Of a stretch of 64,000 bases of DNA, positions 14,112 through 25,861 are shown one piece after another (positions within the stretch are counted from its first letter, which is position 1; the number at the start of each line of letters is the position of its first letter). The position numbers and the translations under genes are program-made. This DNA comes from Lates calcarifer (taxonomy: Eukaryota; Chordata; Actinopteri; Centropomidae): the NCBI RefSeq assembly GCF_001640805.2, contig NC_066837.1:28396789-28460788 (forward strand). Reading direction: 5' to 3'. The notes under the pieces are model-generated. The model saw nothing but the letters and a program-made list of their open reading frames with translations. It did no database searches and was not told the DNA's origin.

Positions 14112-16828
14112 ATGTGTGTGAGTGGCCAGACAGGGTGAGCACAGCCTCAGGACCCAAAGAAGTAGTGGGCTTATTGAGGATCTATTCTTTCCCACACTCT
14201 CATGCCCTGACCCAGACCAGGCCTGCTCTGATTTCCCTGGAGTGGGGCTGCAGCAGCTCTGATATTCTCCAGCAAACTTTATCTAACCAGCAAAGTTAAT
14301 GGTTAAAAATCAAGATGTGTTGGCTCAGCTGATCACTGAGAGGAAGCTGGCATAGCTGAGACCATCAGTCAATCATTAACTCACTCAGCATTACCGTGTT
14401 AGCATTCATCAACAGACAGGCAGGGGATAAATGTGCTACCTTTATATGGGATAACTACAAAATGTTGATTATATCATCATTCAGTGTTTCACTGTTTATC
14501 AGCCTGAGAAATGATTTATGTCACCTGTATTTTATTGTGTATGCACAATAAATTTAATGAGCAAATAAGAAAAAAGAAATTAAAATTAACTTTTGCAAAA
14601 CCACCAGTATATATTCTTGTTATTTGTGTTGACTAATTATTTGGTAAAAACTGTGATTGGAGGAGGTGAGTTTTTGGTACCTACTATCAATATTGGTACT
14701 GGTAATTTCATTGGTGCAATATCTGTGATAGTATAGTTAATAGTTTGTCATAACAGTTGATTTGACCATTCACTAAGCCTGAGCCTCCGTAGTTATTGTT
14801 GCTGTTCTTCTCAGGTTTTCCATTCTCACACCATGTACAGAGTTCAGGGGGCAGAGCTAAAACAGGCAGAGCAGTAAAACATAGGCTTCTCATTTCTACA
14901 ATTTCATTTGTCAGCTGAAACTGACACCTTTCATTAACAGGTTTTATCACTTTTAGCCAGCTAGCCATAAGCTAACTTTAGCTTCTGTCAATACCCCCCA
15001 GCCTCCTACCCCCTGCTCAATATCATGAAAATGTTAAGCACTGTAATTACAAATCCTGACCATGTAGCACAATTTTGTAATGTAAAATCTTATATCTAAT
15101 ATCCACCTTTATTTTTGATTCGATCCTCCTGGGTGTGGATGATACCAGTCTTGCACAAATCTGTGGAGACATGTTTTGCCATTTTTCACAGATGATTCTG
15201 TTCAGCTCTTTGCTGGAGGGGTTGCTGTACTTTGTATTGGATCCAAGTCAGAGAACATCTTTATAAACTGTGTGTGTGTAATTTTTGAAGTGTGTTTAGC
15301 ATCCTTATCACATTGGAGAATTCCTCTCCTGTCATCCATCATTCATTATCTGGGTATACAAACTCATTGTGTCATCTTTAAATGTCACCTGCCCTACACC
15401 TTTTGCAGCTCCACATCAGCGCACTCACATCTCTGCATGCACTGTGCAGTCCTGGCCAGGTCCACATCAAACATGCTGGAACCCGTGTAATCCAAACAAT
15501 TTCTTTGACTAAAGAATGTGCTGCCAGTGTTCATCAGGCTTCTTTTCATGTTCTCAAGTTTAATCTTGCTGTTTTGTAAGCAATGATTTGAATGATTTGA
15601 ATCATTGTAGTGATACTGCACAGGGATATATTTTGTCTTGTGGTGTGCTGAATGTCATACTCTCTATGTTACTCTGGACATTAATCCATGTAACATGGAG
15701 ATTTGAATTGTGGAGTGACTGCCCCTTGCTGTGTCAACAGATAGACACAACTGGACCAGTGCACTGAAACAATATGAACAAAAAGTCATGTCTGATGAAA
15801 ATATTTACTATAGTGCAAGCTATGCCAGCTAGCTTCCACTTTCCACTTGAAACACTAGGTTTACATCATACAATTCAGACTGTAATAACAGGATACAGGT
15901 GGGAAAAACCATTCACAGCAACCTCTGAGTTGTCATTCCTTACCAGAGATACTTGGGAGTTCTGACAGGTATGTCTCCCACTTGGTGAAAAGAATTACAG
16001 AGATGTCAATATAGCAGTGGCACATGGCTGCAAGCATCCATCACCGGTAGTTACACCTACATATTCATACTAAAAGAATCAATTCAGCTAATTTAAAGGA
16101 GCTATTCAATATTTGTGCTTTCACTTTTAAACACAATACAAACAACAACAAATACACAACACAGCAAAGTATCTAAGTTAGCTACTTTTAATCTGCTGTG
16201 GCTACAAAGCTAGCAGCAATGTCAGCCTTCTAAGAGTGATGCATTAACTCCCACGTCAGTTCTTACTTTTCTGTCAATACTGCAAAAGCTAATCTATCTT
16301 GCTAGCCAACATTCATGAATGTGGCAGAGGGTACTTAGCTTCCTAACTTTCCCTTTCCAAGTGGAACACAAATTTAAAATGGTGAATGTTGTATAAGGAG
16401 AGACTTAAATTGATGGCTGTTGTGTGGGCGTGTTGAAAACTGAGAGAAAAGATGTTACTGATAGCTTACACAGGATTATGACATGCACTGGCTGGTAGGT
16501 CACTGCAATGGGAAACAGCTGCCCAGTTTATTGCAGGTTAAACACTGGTTCCAGAAATTTGTCCATGCTTGTGTCTAAAAGCGTAACATTTTTATCCTCT
16601 GCAGTATCATAATTGATACTTCTTTGCACAAAAAGTGACAAGAAGTCTGACTCTAAGATTGTTTCCTTGTTGCTCTATTGACTCAACTATTGAGAACTTT
16701 TGCAGTCATAACTCATCACTTTTCACTTCGGTTGACAGAGTCACGAGATGCTTCAGGAATCCATTCCCCCTCTGTCATCTAGCCTGCAGCTGCAAACAGC
16801 TGTGGTCAAATTTTCTCATGGGCATCAT

Positions 16829-16895
16829 TTAATTGTTATCATGCTAAGCTTCTTTCTCCCTGAGGAGAGAGCAGTTTTTCTATGATAACAATTAA
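16829..16895. repeat. Long inverted repeat (hairpin-forming)
   Basis: The 14-base arms TTAATTGTTATCAT (16,829-16,842) and ATGATAACAATTAA (16,882-16,895) are perfect reverse complements. They can be extended by about 3 bp with one bulge. The 39-base interior contains a second small stem (TCTCC/GGAGA). It could be a small palindromic transposon relic or a transcribed hairpin; no coding frame explains it. Confidence 0.75.
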
Positions 16896-17173
16896 TGGTC
16901 GCTCCCTGCAACAAAGTCACTTCAATGTCCTCAAGTGCCAGCTGCGTCTTCACTGCAGAAAAACAACCATTTGTTTTTATTTTGATGCTCAGCTGCAGAG
17001 ATGCTGGTGGTGAGCCACAGGTTTCATTAGGAAGGTTAAGAAATGGCAGTTGGAAACAGATGGTTTGCAGGATTCCAAAAGTTCATTCCTTTTCAGAGAA
17101 AATAAATTCAATGTTTTTGGCAGAAAACTAGGATAAAAACAACCAGAAAGCATTAAGTCATATCAAAATCCTT

Positions 17174-17179
17174 TTTATT
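17174..17179 (-). promoter_or_regulatory. Poly(A) signal of the CXC chemokine gene
   Basis: AATAAA on the minus strand, about 370 bases past the chemokine stop codon and directly after an AU-rich nonamer. It is the first good signal downstream of the coding region, so it is the likely 3' end of the mRNA. Confidence 0.55.
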
Positions 17180-17184
17180 TTTAC

Positions 17185-17193
17185 AATAAATAA
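17185..17193 (-). promoter_or_regulatory. AU-rich element (TTATTTATT)
   Basis: On the minus strand this reads TTATTTATT, the nonamer typical of short-lived cytokine and chemokine mRNAs. It lies 5 bases before the AATAAA signal, in the inferred 3' UTR of the chemokine. The location fits rapid mRNA decay; function is inferred. Confidence 0.5.
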
Positions 17194-17549
17194 GTCAACA
17201 TAAATAGTTGTATATCATACAGAAAATGAAGGTGTGTGCAATTCAACAGTGGCTTTCTTACACAGACTTGCTGCTATAGTACAGTATATATATATTTATG
17301 TTATCTATCTCTGACTTCCATAACCTGGTTTCTTTACTCCATTCTCTCCCCTTCCTGCCTCCCAGCTGTTAAGCATCTCCCCTCCCACCACTCTTCCCTT
17401 GTAACTGTCATTTCCCAATCCTTTCCAGCGCAGGACTTCAGTGAAAGCTCTGCTCTCAGAATTATTGGGCTTGTGTGTCTTCATGTGACCTCCGGGACTC
17501 CAGTCCGGATAACTTTCCTCCCCAGTCAGGCCTCCCCTCACTTGTCCTT

Positions 17550-18731
17550 TCACTCTGCCCTTTTCTTTCTTTCAATACACTCCATCTTACGGCTCTCATC
17601 TTTGTTTATCCTGAAAAGAGAGAGGAAGAAAAACTGGGATGAGGCCAGAGAACTAATACAAAACATCTGGAGGTTTGTGCAACCAGTGTGTGTTGAAATT
17701 TGTTGAGTCAGCCTTTCCTGATAAAAACCCCTCTTATTTACAGAAAGATTTCTAACCCATTTAGTTTCTGCCTTTTGCAGAGCAAGGTTTGCCAGTTAAG
17801 GTTTTGGCTCTACAAAATCCATTCCAGTGTTACATCTTGGGGCCATATCAAACATTTTTAAGTGGTGTTATTTTTTGCCATAACTCTCTGTGAAAGCTGT
17901 GCAAAATCCAACTATTGCTGGAGGACTCAGTCAGAAAATATAGCTCAGATGCAGTTTATTACATTTTTGAAAAGGCATGAATTTGTGTGCAGATTTAAGC
18001 TCAGATGGTCTAATGCAGGAGCTCAGTTTACCAATTTAGCACTAACTTCCAAAGTTAGTTGAGCTGAAAGTCATGTTATTGCATGACTGCTAATCTGTGA
18101 TGTTGTTTGGATCATTGCATGATATAACTTACCTTTCCCAGCATCTCAAAAAAGCCTTGGCCATCTTTCCCTCGGTGTTCATACAGATTTTCTCAGTGGA
18201 GTTGTTCGACCCACTCATGGTTACACTGAGAAAAACAAGAAGTCAAAGTCAATACGACTGATGAGGCTCTAAGTCTTATAAAGCAACAGATATTAAAATG
18301 TTTATTTTAAACTCACATTAATTCAGTTTTGTCACATCCAGGCCGCTTTTCAAGGACTTGGAAATCTGACATGTTGCCTTTAATGAACTTGATTGTGTTG
18401 GGACAAGAGCAACGTCCAGGTAATTCATGAGCTGCAGGGAAAAGTTTTTAGATTGCAGTTAGATGTGCAGCCTCAGAAACAGGAACAATTAATACATAGT
18501 TTTACCATGGAAACAACATCTATTAAATTGTAGTTGTAGTTTAAGAATAATGCATGATAAATTCTGTTTTGCAGTGTTTTTCAGCATTACTGAATCACTC
18601 ATCCTGCAATCCTGTAATTAAAAAGCCACTGTAACCATTAAACAGGACTTTAACTCACCTTGACAGAGCCCTAAGCAAACTGCTGCCACAACAACCAGCA
18701 AGAGAGCAGAGCTTTTCAGTGACAAGGCCAT
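17550..18731 (-). CDS. ELR-negative CXC chemokine (CXCL9/10/11- or CXCL13-like)
   Basis: Secreted chemoattractant for leukocytes, expected to act through a CXCR-type G-protein-coupled receptor. Coding exons, in order: 18,659-18,731, 18,317-18,431, 18,133-18,225 and 17,550-17,610. All introns are GT-AG with phases 1, 2 and 2, and the joined frame gives 113 aa. Residues 1-24 are a hydrophobic signal peptide starting MALSLKSS. The mature part has the CXC motif in GRCSC, preceded by LPG rather than Glu-Leu-Arg, so it is ELR-negative. The third and fourth fold cysteines follow (RPGCDK and KICMN), then the C-terminal helix with FLRCWERINKDES and a lysine/arginine-rich tail ending KKRAE. Two extra cysteines occur in the C-terminal region. 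Four exons with these phases are the standard CXC layout. The interferon-inducible CXCL9/10/11 group is the best fit, but fish paralogue names are unsettled, so no symbol is given. Confidence 0.9.
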
Positions 18732-18856
18732 TTTTCTGTTGCGCGACAAAGAAGTCCAGAGATCCTTTGGAGGAGAAAGAGAAGAACTCCAGCAGGTTTC
18801 TATATCCTCTTGAAGTGGGGAGGGAGGAGTGAAGAGCTGCTGCAAGCCTTTTCCCC

Positions 18857-18863
18857 TTTTATA
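18857..18863 (-). promoter_or_regulatory. TATA box of the CXC chemokine gene
   Basis: TATAAAA on the minus strand within CCTATAAAAGG, about 125 bases upstream of the chemokine start codon. This places the transcription start near 18,830 and leaves a 5' UTR of about 100 bases. Confidence 0.7.
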
Positions 18864-18931
18864 GGCAGCGCAGAGTGGGTTTTCCCCAAGTCCATGATTT
18901 TTCCCGTTAAGCCAAACCTGAAACATGCTCT

Positions 18932-18940
18932 GGAATTTCC
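18932..18940. promoter_or_regulatory. NF-kB-like site upstream of the chemokine
   Basis: GGAATTTCC is a palindromic kappa-B-type motif about 70 bases upstream of the TATA box. NF-kB control of inflammatory chemokines is well established; binding here is inferred. Confidence 0.4.
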
Positions 18941-19483
18941 ACACAGACACACTCTGGAGACTCACTCTGGAATGTGCCCAGTGCTTATTTTACTGATGTG
19001 GAAGATAAAGGGTCAACAATGTGTTCATTAAGTGGATTGCTGATGTAATTAGATAAAATGAGTAAATTAGAAACAAAGTGCCTGAACTACATACAGAGGT
19101 GATTAACTTTTTGCCCAGGCATGTCCTGATAAACCAAACCCTGAATAGACAACATCTGTCAAGAGTGAGAACAGTTGCACCATGTTGACTTTGATAGAAA
19201 AGCTCCTGCCAGGAGGTGATGGTGCCAGGTTTATGTGTTTATGTGTTATGTGTTAAACAAGACGATATGGGAGGTTTGCTTTAAAATGGAACTGCTCATA
19301 GTGTGCTGTATTGTGCAATGTTGATACAACAGCTGTGAACAGAGTGTATTATATAAAATGAAAGGGAAGAATTTATTTACTCTGTGAAGATGAACTTTTA
19401 CCTGGTATTATGATTATGCTTTATTAGTTTCTTGTGGTTCTGACTAATGAATACTGAATATGAATTTGTGGGTCAGAAAGTGA

Positions 19484-19509
19484 AAGGTGAAGGTGAAGGT
19501 GAAGGTGAA
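19484..19509. repeat. (GGTGAA)n short tandem repeat
   Basis: About four copies of the hexamer GGTGAA in a row. Confidence 0.85.
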
Positions 19510-19616
19510 ATCTAAAAGATCAACTTTCTCTTTCTGTCTTCTGTATTCCTCAACATTCCTCATATCTGTTAACAGTTACTGGAAACCACAAAACATGACA
19601 CACTGAGGCGTCATGG

Positions 19617-19647
19617 CAGGGGTGGGGGGTGGGGTGGGGGTGGGGGG
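19617..19647 (+). other. G-quadruplex-forming motif
   Basis: Five runs of four to six guanines are separated by single thymines. Single-base loops with runs of four or more predict a very stable parallel G-quadruplex. It lies about 0.8 kb upstream of the chemokine promoter, with the G-rich strand opposite the chemokine coding strand. Confidence 0.8.
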
Positions 19648-20321
19648 CTCTGATTGGAAGTAGAACAGCAGACACAAGACCAGCACCTGTTTATGAAACA
19701 TGCTGAAACATTTTACTGTGGATAATTGTTTAACATAGGCCTGAATCTGCTCCCTGTGCCCACTATTTACAAGCCTGTTTGCATACTGTATACAAGCTGT
19801 GGCAAGTATCATCCCATTCATGACTTAACAACTCACACCATGTGAAGAGTTCACTTTCCCATAGCCTACACAGTAGGTGTGCCACAAGCTGGTAAATCTG
19901 CTTTTTGCAGCCTGAACACATTTCAAGTTAAGATGGTGCTACATGCCAAAAATACTGTCATTTAAAAAAGACCAAGGCATCTACACTTTTATTTTGATTG
20001 CAAAAACTTTATTTATCTGTTAGCATACCAGATGTGATAGAAGAAAACTTGCAACACTCTACATTACAATATGCCTATTTTTCTGATTTTTTATTTTATT
20101 TTTTTTTTTGCGTGCTTGTACATAGAAATAAACCAAAAAACTACCAAATGTGAGAGACATAAGAGGTGAAAACTGAATTTACTAATACCCTGGCACAGTG
20201 ACTAATATAAAGCAAAAAAGAAATAAATGCCAGTGGACTCAGAAGGACTTGAAAAAGTGTGAAACAGTAATAATAGAATTATCCAGTGTCAACCCAGAAC
20301 ATCACTGAAGAACATTAAAAA

Positions 20322-20510
20322 GGGTCAGGCTCAGGTGGTTAGGGCGTGTACCATGTGGGCCCTAGTGGTCTGAGCAGGCGGACCCCGGTTCAACTCCCGA
20401 TCCGGCCGGACCCTTACTGCATGTCATCCCCCACTCTCTCCCTGTTTCCTGTCTCTCTCTCACTGTACTATGAATAAAGGCAAAAAGCCCCCCCCCCCCC
20501 AAAAAAAGCA
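20322..20510 (+). mobile_element. tRNA-derived SINE
   Basis: The element begins with a tRNA-like head (ggctcaggtggttagggcg) and has a B-box-like GGTTCAACTCC at 20,387-20,397. A pyrimidine-rich body follows (cccccactctctccctgttt), then 'aataaaggcaaaaagc' and a C/A-rich tail. This layout matches a widespread teleost tRNA-derived SINE. The B box differs from GGTTCGANTCC at one position, so the copy is probably inactive. Confidence 0.75.
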
Positions 20511-20550
20511 CAGGCTCCGTACACAGAGACAGATTACAGCAGGAGCTAGC

Positions 20551-20577
20551 CTAACATTACCTCTAAGGTAATGTTAG
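20551..20577. repeat. Perfect 11-bp hairpin
   Basis: CTAACATTACC and GGTAATGTTAG form a perfect 11-bp stem around the 5-base loop TCTAA, just after the SINE tail. Confidence 0.75.
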
Positions 20578-21024
20578 CCTGCTGGAGAAGCCTCATAAAA
20601 CCATGTGAGACAGACTGTAATATGATAAGCCTGTCCCCTCTGGAATCAAATTGAAAAAATAAATATCTCTTGTTTCAGTGTTTGAGTTTAGTGAACTATG
20701 CATGTATTTCTTTCAAAATGTGCATAAAATATAGACGTTAAAATACATTTTATCTCCTTCCTGCTCATAATAAAAAAGTGTTATGGTATGGTTACTTCAC
20801 TGACGAACACAATGTGACTAAATACAGCACATAAGCTGACTGACGTTTAATGCTAGTATCAAGTTGGATACTACTCTGTTTTTTCCAGTGTAACATGATT
20901 GCATACAGTAAGCTAAGACCACTGAATGACTGGCCCTCTAAATATTCATATTCCCTCAAACCTGACCACAAATTTACCTACTAAAGCAGTACTGTTGCTA
21001 TAAGTGAACATATATCAGCTTATC

Positions 21025-21235
21025 CATTCATCCATCCATTATCTATACCACTTATCCTTAAGGCTGTAGGGAGGGTTGGACAGATCACCAGTCCATCGCA
21101 GGGCTGACATGTAGAGAAAAACAACCATTCACACTCACATTCACAACTACAGGCAATTTAGAGTGACCAGTTAATCTGTATGTCTTTGGACTGTGGGAGT
21201 GCTGTACAACTGTGACCCAGAGAGAACCTGATATC
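21025..21235. mobile_element. LINE-type 3' repeat fragment, copy 1
   Basis: Begins with 'catccatccattatctatac' and contains 'accagtccatcgcagggctg', 'cattcacactcacattcaca' and 'tgtctttggactgtgggag'. This is a very common teleost interspersed repeat, thought to derive from the 3' region of a LINE. A longer copy in the same orientation is at 41.3 kb. Confidence 0.65.
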
Positions 21236-22179
21236 CACTCATGAGGTAACACAATGATAAACCACAAACAACAAAAACTGTACGAGATGTGGGGGTATAC
21301 CATCTGGTATGGCATCAGCCGTGGGTCTCAGTTCTTTTACAGTGTGACCACATAAACTCTCAAACTTAAACAGTGGTCTCTGGCATTGGCAAATCCTCTG
21401 CTGTACCAAGTGAGCTGAAGTCAAAATGATGCAGAAGTCAGAAGGCTTGTTCAATCATCACAACTGAATAAGTAACTGCAGCCTAAAATAAATGACAAAG
21501 CTATTATTTTGCACTGTGACATATTGTGACTCCTCATAAGGTATTTCTGTTGGATCTCTGCTGTAATTATTTGGCTCACTCTATCAGTTGTAGCTGTGGT
21601 TTCTTAGTCAGTGATAGAATACAATGAAAGTCAATGTAATTTACTTTGGGCCTCCTTTTTATTATCAACTTTATTTCAAAGCCAATATGATTGTACAGCA
21701 CATTACTGGCCAGCAGTGCCCCAGATCATCACATTTCAATTTTATGCGTCTATTAAAAAACATCACAAACTCCCAGTGGGAATAACTGAATGTGAAGAGC
21801 CGTTCTCTGTCTGTAAAGTCTTCAGACTGTGAGCTTGTAAATCTAAACACAGAGATGAAACAGCAGCAAATCTGGGATTTATTAACTACAATCAAATCAG
21901 TTTTTAATTAATAAAGTGACATTAAGACTAAGACATGTGGCCTCCTCAACGATTTATTACCTCTATTGTTATTTAGAATAAGAGAGTGTGTCATTTTAAA
22001 CAGATTGCCTGGCATTAGCTTTATTTCTTTATTCAGTAAACATAGAGGCAAGCTGGAAGCAAGCAGTGCTGTAGATGTAACAGCTATAGGACCTCAACAA
22101 AGTCAGCAGTAAAACTGATGACAAACTGATTATACTGCTAGAATTTTTTTCAATCTTGTTAGATTTCTCACAACTCTTT

Positions 22180-22375
22180 CCATTCATCCATTATCTATAC
22201 CACTTACCGTTTGAGGGGCCTCAGGAGCCGGGGCCACTCCCAGCTGACACTATTACATTTACACCTTGGAGCAATTTGGAGTCACCAACCTAACCTGCAT
22301 GTCTTTAAACTGTGGGAGGAAGCCAGAGAACCCAGAGAGAACCCACACAGGCCCAGAGAAACGCCACACAGAAGA
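22180..22375. mobile_element. LINE-type 3' repeat fragment, copy 2
   Basis: Contains 'cattcatccattatctatac', 'ggagtcaccaacctaacctg', 'gtctttaaactgtgggagga' and 'agagagaacccacacaggc'. Same family and orientation as copies at 21.1 and 41.4 kb, with internal deletions. Confidence 0.6.
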
Positions 22376-24302
22376 GCCCTACTGTATGTCTATTTAAAAT
22401 ACAAATATATATTTATATAAAATATAATCTAAAGAATTACCATTTTGAATCTAGTAATTTATTTATTCTTACTAATACTTATATCCACTGAACAAACGAA
22501 GCACAAACCTTTGTCTGCTTTTGACAACTTACTCTGTACAAATATGAGGATATTTCTGAAAGTAGTGGAGCAATAGATTGTAGAGCAATAGACTGTGGAG
22601 TCATAGAGAATTATTACACAACTCTGCCAATCCCCTCAGTTCTACAAAGTTTATTAACATCTTTCAGCTCCTTGGTTTTACATCCCACAGTTTTTCTGTT
22701 TTGGTGCTCTCATTATCCATTCAGCCACAGCTAGCAGTTGCTCAAAAGTTCTGATGAATCCACTGCACTCCACCTACCCAGCACCACACTGCAGACAGAT
22801 GAAGTCAGTGAGCATAGTCACACATTTTTTAACGGTTAACAAACCACATATTTTTCTCAAAAGTTGTCAGAGAACAAACCAGAGCCTAAAAGAGATTGAA
22901 TTTAGAACTTTGGATCACCAACACGACTCTAAAGAAATACTTATGCTGCTCATTCACAGTAACATGCTATGTGTTCACAGCTTGTTGTGCTGCCTTCACA
23001 TGGACAGAAAATGAACAAATGCAGCTTTATAAACAGCTGCAGGCAGTGGTTTGCAACCCGTTTGAACACAGAAGACCCATTCATAAACTACACCCTAGAG
23101 ATATGGTATCAATGTTGAGATTACCTTTCAACAGTGCAGCACTCTGTGTTGTGAAATAATAGGATCATACAAAGTAAATGTACTATGACTGTTGTAGTCA
23201 GCAACATGAGAACTGATCCACACTAAAAACCTGAACATTTCCTGTTTGTCCTCTGTGCTCATGGTGCACGTCTAGACTTGAGCCTGGCAGATTGCAGCCA
23301 TAATTCCAATACTGTCTCTATGTTCATCTTTATCACCTTTATGTTCAAATTGTCTTTACTGTTTTTATGTTCAATTATTGTATTTTAGGATGATGATTTC
23401 AAGTGTGTGAGGTGCATTTTCATATTATTACCGCTACACTCAGATCTACATGTATCTTCTGACACAAAGTTCTTATTATCTCACCACTTTCTTCAGCTGT
23501 ATGTCACACTTCAGAGTGTTTACACATCACAGGGGTCTTAGGGATATTACAACCAAACTGAATTGACTACAGCAAATCTGTTTCATATCACTCCCTTGAC
23601 ACATTGCAGCATATCTTACTGCAGAGAGCAGCTCACTATGATATCCCTCCTTTTCTAATTTAATGAGTTTTGGAGAATAGATGATATCTGTGCCTCAACA
23701 TCATTGTGGATTCAGTTAAAAATGAATCCAAAAACAGACACAATGCTGAAGCAGCAATTTACTGTAAATGAAGAGCCATAGTGAATGTGGATAATAAGTA
23801 ATCCCATATAAGTCGTTTCTTATTAGCATTACTTACTAGTGATACAACAGTTCAGCTATTACTTTGGAAAATGGCTTCAAGCTTGTGCATGACAGTAACA
23901 TTTCTGCATGACGCATGTAGTGTTGCACAATGTGTGAGAGCACTTCACAGTCAGTTAGAGTACAACAGGCTTGTTCTGTGGAAATGTCTCTAGGGAGGCT
24001 GCTCTGCTCTCTCTCTCTCACCACATGTTTGTTGGACACGACTTGGTTGATTCCTGCCAAGGCCCAACTGGAGACACTTTCCACATAGTCACAAAACTTT
24101 GGAGAAAAAGAAACTAAAAGTAGTGGGTCGAGTATAAAGTATGCCCTAAAAAAATAATGAAGCACAGCAGTGTTTAGAGACAGAGAGGATGTTTACAAGG
24201 CAAGGAACAAAGTCATTGTTGAAGTTCAAGTCATTTTATGTTTTTCTTACAAATGTTTTGTTCAAAATTAAACAAAATGTCTTTAAAGATACATGAATGG
24301 AA

Positions 24303-24306
<4 letters not shown>

Positions 24307-24334
<28 letters not shown>
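24307..24334. repeat. (AC)n microsatellite
   Basis: A pure run of AC dinucleotides. Confidence 0.95.
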
Positions 24335-24336
<2 letters not shown>

Positions 24337-25861
24337 GTTACACACTATACATTTACACAATGCAGGAGGAATAATTAAGGAACTTCACTGTTTTGCACAT
24401 TTCATCTGCAGGAGAAAACCAAGCATATTTTGAATGGAAAATTTAAAATGATCAGATTAAATTAAAGTGGCAACCTTTTAAGCCCACTGATGAAAGTATC
24501 ACAATATCTCTATCTGTTTTCAATGGTGGAGACTGCACTGTCAGACTGGGAGAGACATTGAACCCTTGACTTACCTGCTTTGACCAACTCACACTCTAAA
24601 TGACAGGTACACAGAGAGGGCCAGTAAAGAGACTGACAGGACCAGAAAAAACTTTTAAAACTTTATGCACTTTATTAAACTTTATAACAGTCCACAGGCC
24701 CACTGGGTTTTGTCTCTGTAATCCCAGTGGCCAGTCTGACGATGGTGGAGAGACCTTCACAAGCTGAAGGGCATGAAGACAGATGCGGAGGTTGCTCTGT
24801 TCCTGCTTGACAGGTGGGTAACACTAACATTCACATTCTATGTTTCACAAAGCCAATAGGTGAGAATTGTTTTGTCCCATTCATTAATGTTTGTGATGAC
24901 TTATCTCAACTGGTTAGTTAGCAAGCAGTTACCAGGGTTATATTTGTGTGACCAGCAACATTAAATTACTTGCCAACCAACATTTGTCTAACTTTCTAAG
25001 ACAGTGTAGATATGCTGTGTTGTGATTATGTGATGTTAGCTGTAGTAGCAGGAGTAGCTGTGAGTGCTGCTGTCTGGAGCTGGTGTGGTGGCTCTGGTAA
25101 ACCATCTCCTCTCTGCATGTTAGCTTTGCAGCTCCAACTGTAACAATAACTTGTTTCTTGTCTCATAATTCGCTCTATGCCATGGCATTTGTCCATACCA
25201 TGCAAAGGGTTTTATAGCCACAAAGACCTAAAAACACAAGCACAGCGGATTTATTTGGTTGGATACATAATTTGAAATGCTATGTATTACCTTAGCTACA
25301 AACCTTGGTCCTCTCCTCTATCAGTGCTTTTTTTTTAAAAATCTAATACTTGATTACTACTCTTGTGTTTGTGTACGTGGCGTTTCATTTTGGACAGTGG
25401 ATCAGGTTGAAACATTGCAGGGAGTAATGGAACAAGAAGGAGCAGTCACAGTGAGCTGTTTGATGAAGAGCTGCAGCTGACAGACTGCAAACTTCCAACA
25501 TCTCAGCGAGGTAGCCATCTCCTTTCACTGTGCCCTGCTGCTCACAGACTCATGACTATGCAGCATAAAATCAGCCTGTTTGTTCACAGTTAGAAATAAA
25601 TAAATAAATAAATGGTCAGTTATTGCCTAATTTCTTAACTAATATGACAGTAGCTTGTTTTTCTGCCCCCAGAATTCTGTGACCTGTGATATTAAACTGT
25701 ATTTGCTGTTACCAGCAGCAACTACAGGTGTCACCAAATGACTGGAATCTACAAAATTACCCCTTTAAAGCAAAACAAACACACACTATACTATAGATTC
25801 AGCAATTTAAGACACAAAATATGATTTCCCTAATTGTGTCCTTTATTTCATTGTTTGATTT

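Larger units (their letters stand above)
6990..17160. other. Gene-free stretch with simple repeats
   Basis: No supported exon was found in this 10-kb stretch. The longer frames at 10.0-10.7 kb run through GA and GT microsatellites and are low-complexity artefacts. Parts near 12.2-12.7 kb are of higher complexity and could be conserved non-coding DNA, but this cannot be judged from one sequence. Confidence 0.5.

Noticed and set aside
17236..17706. Plus-strand frame of 156 codons
   Set aside because: It is antisense to the chemokine 3' UTR and last exon, and is Ser/Leu/Pro-rich without a domain.
18618..18965. Upstream in-frame extension of the chemokine first exon
   Set aside because: The frame is open above the chosen ATG, but the TATA box lies inside it. 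The MALSLKSS start gives a normal signal peptide.
23836..24165. Minus-strand frame of 109 codons
   Set aside because: No recognisable domain, no splice context and ordinary composition. It could be an old transposon piece but this is not supported.
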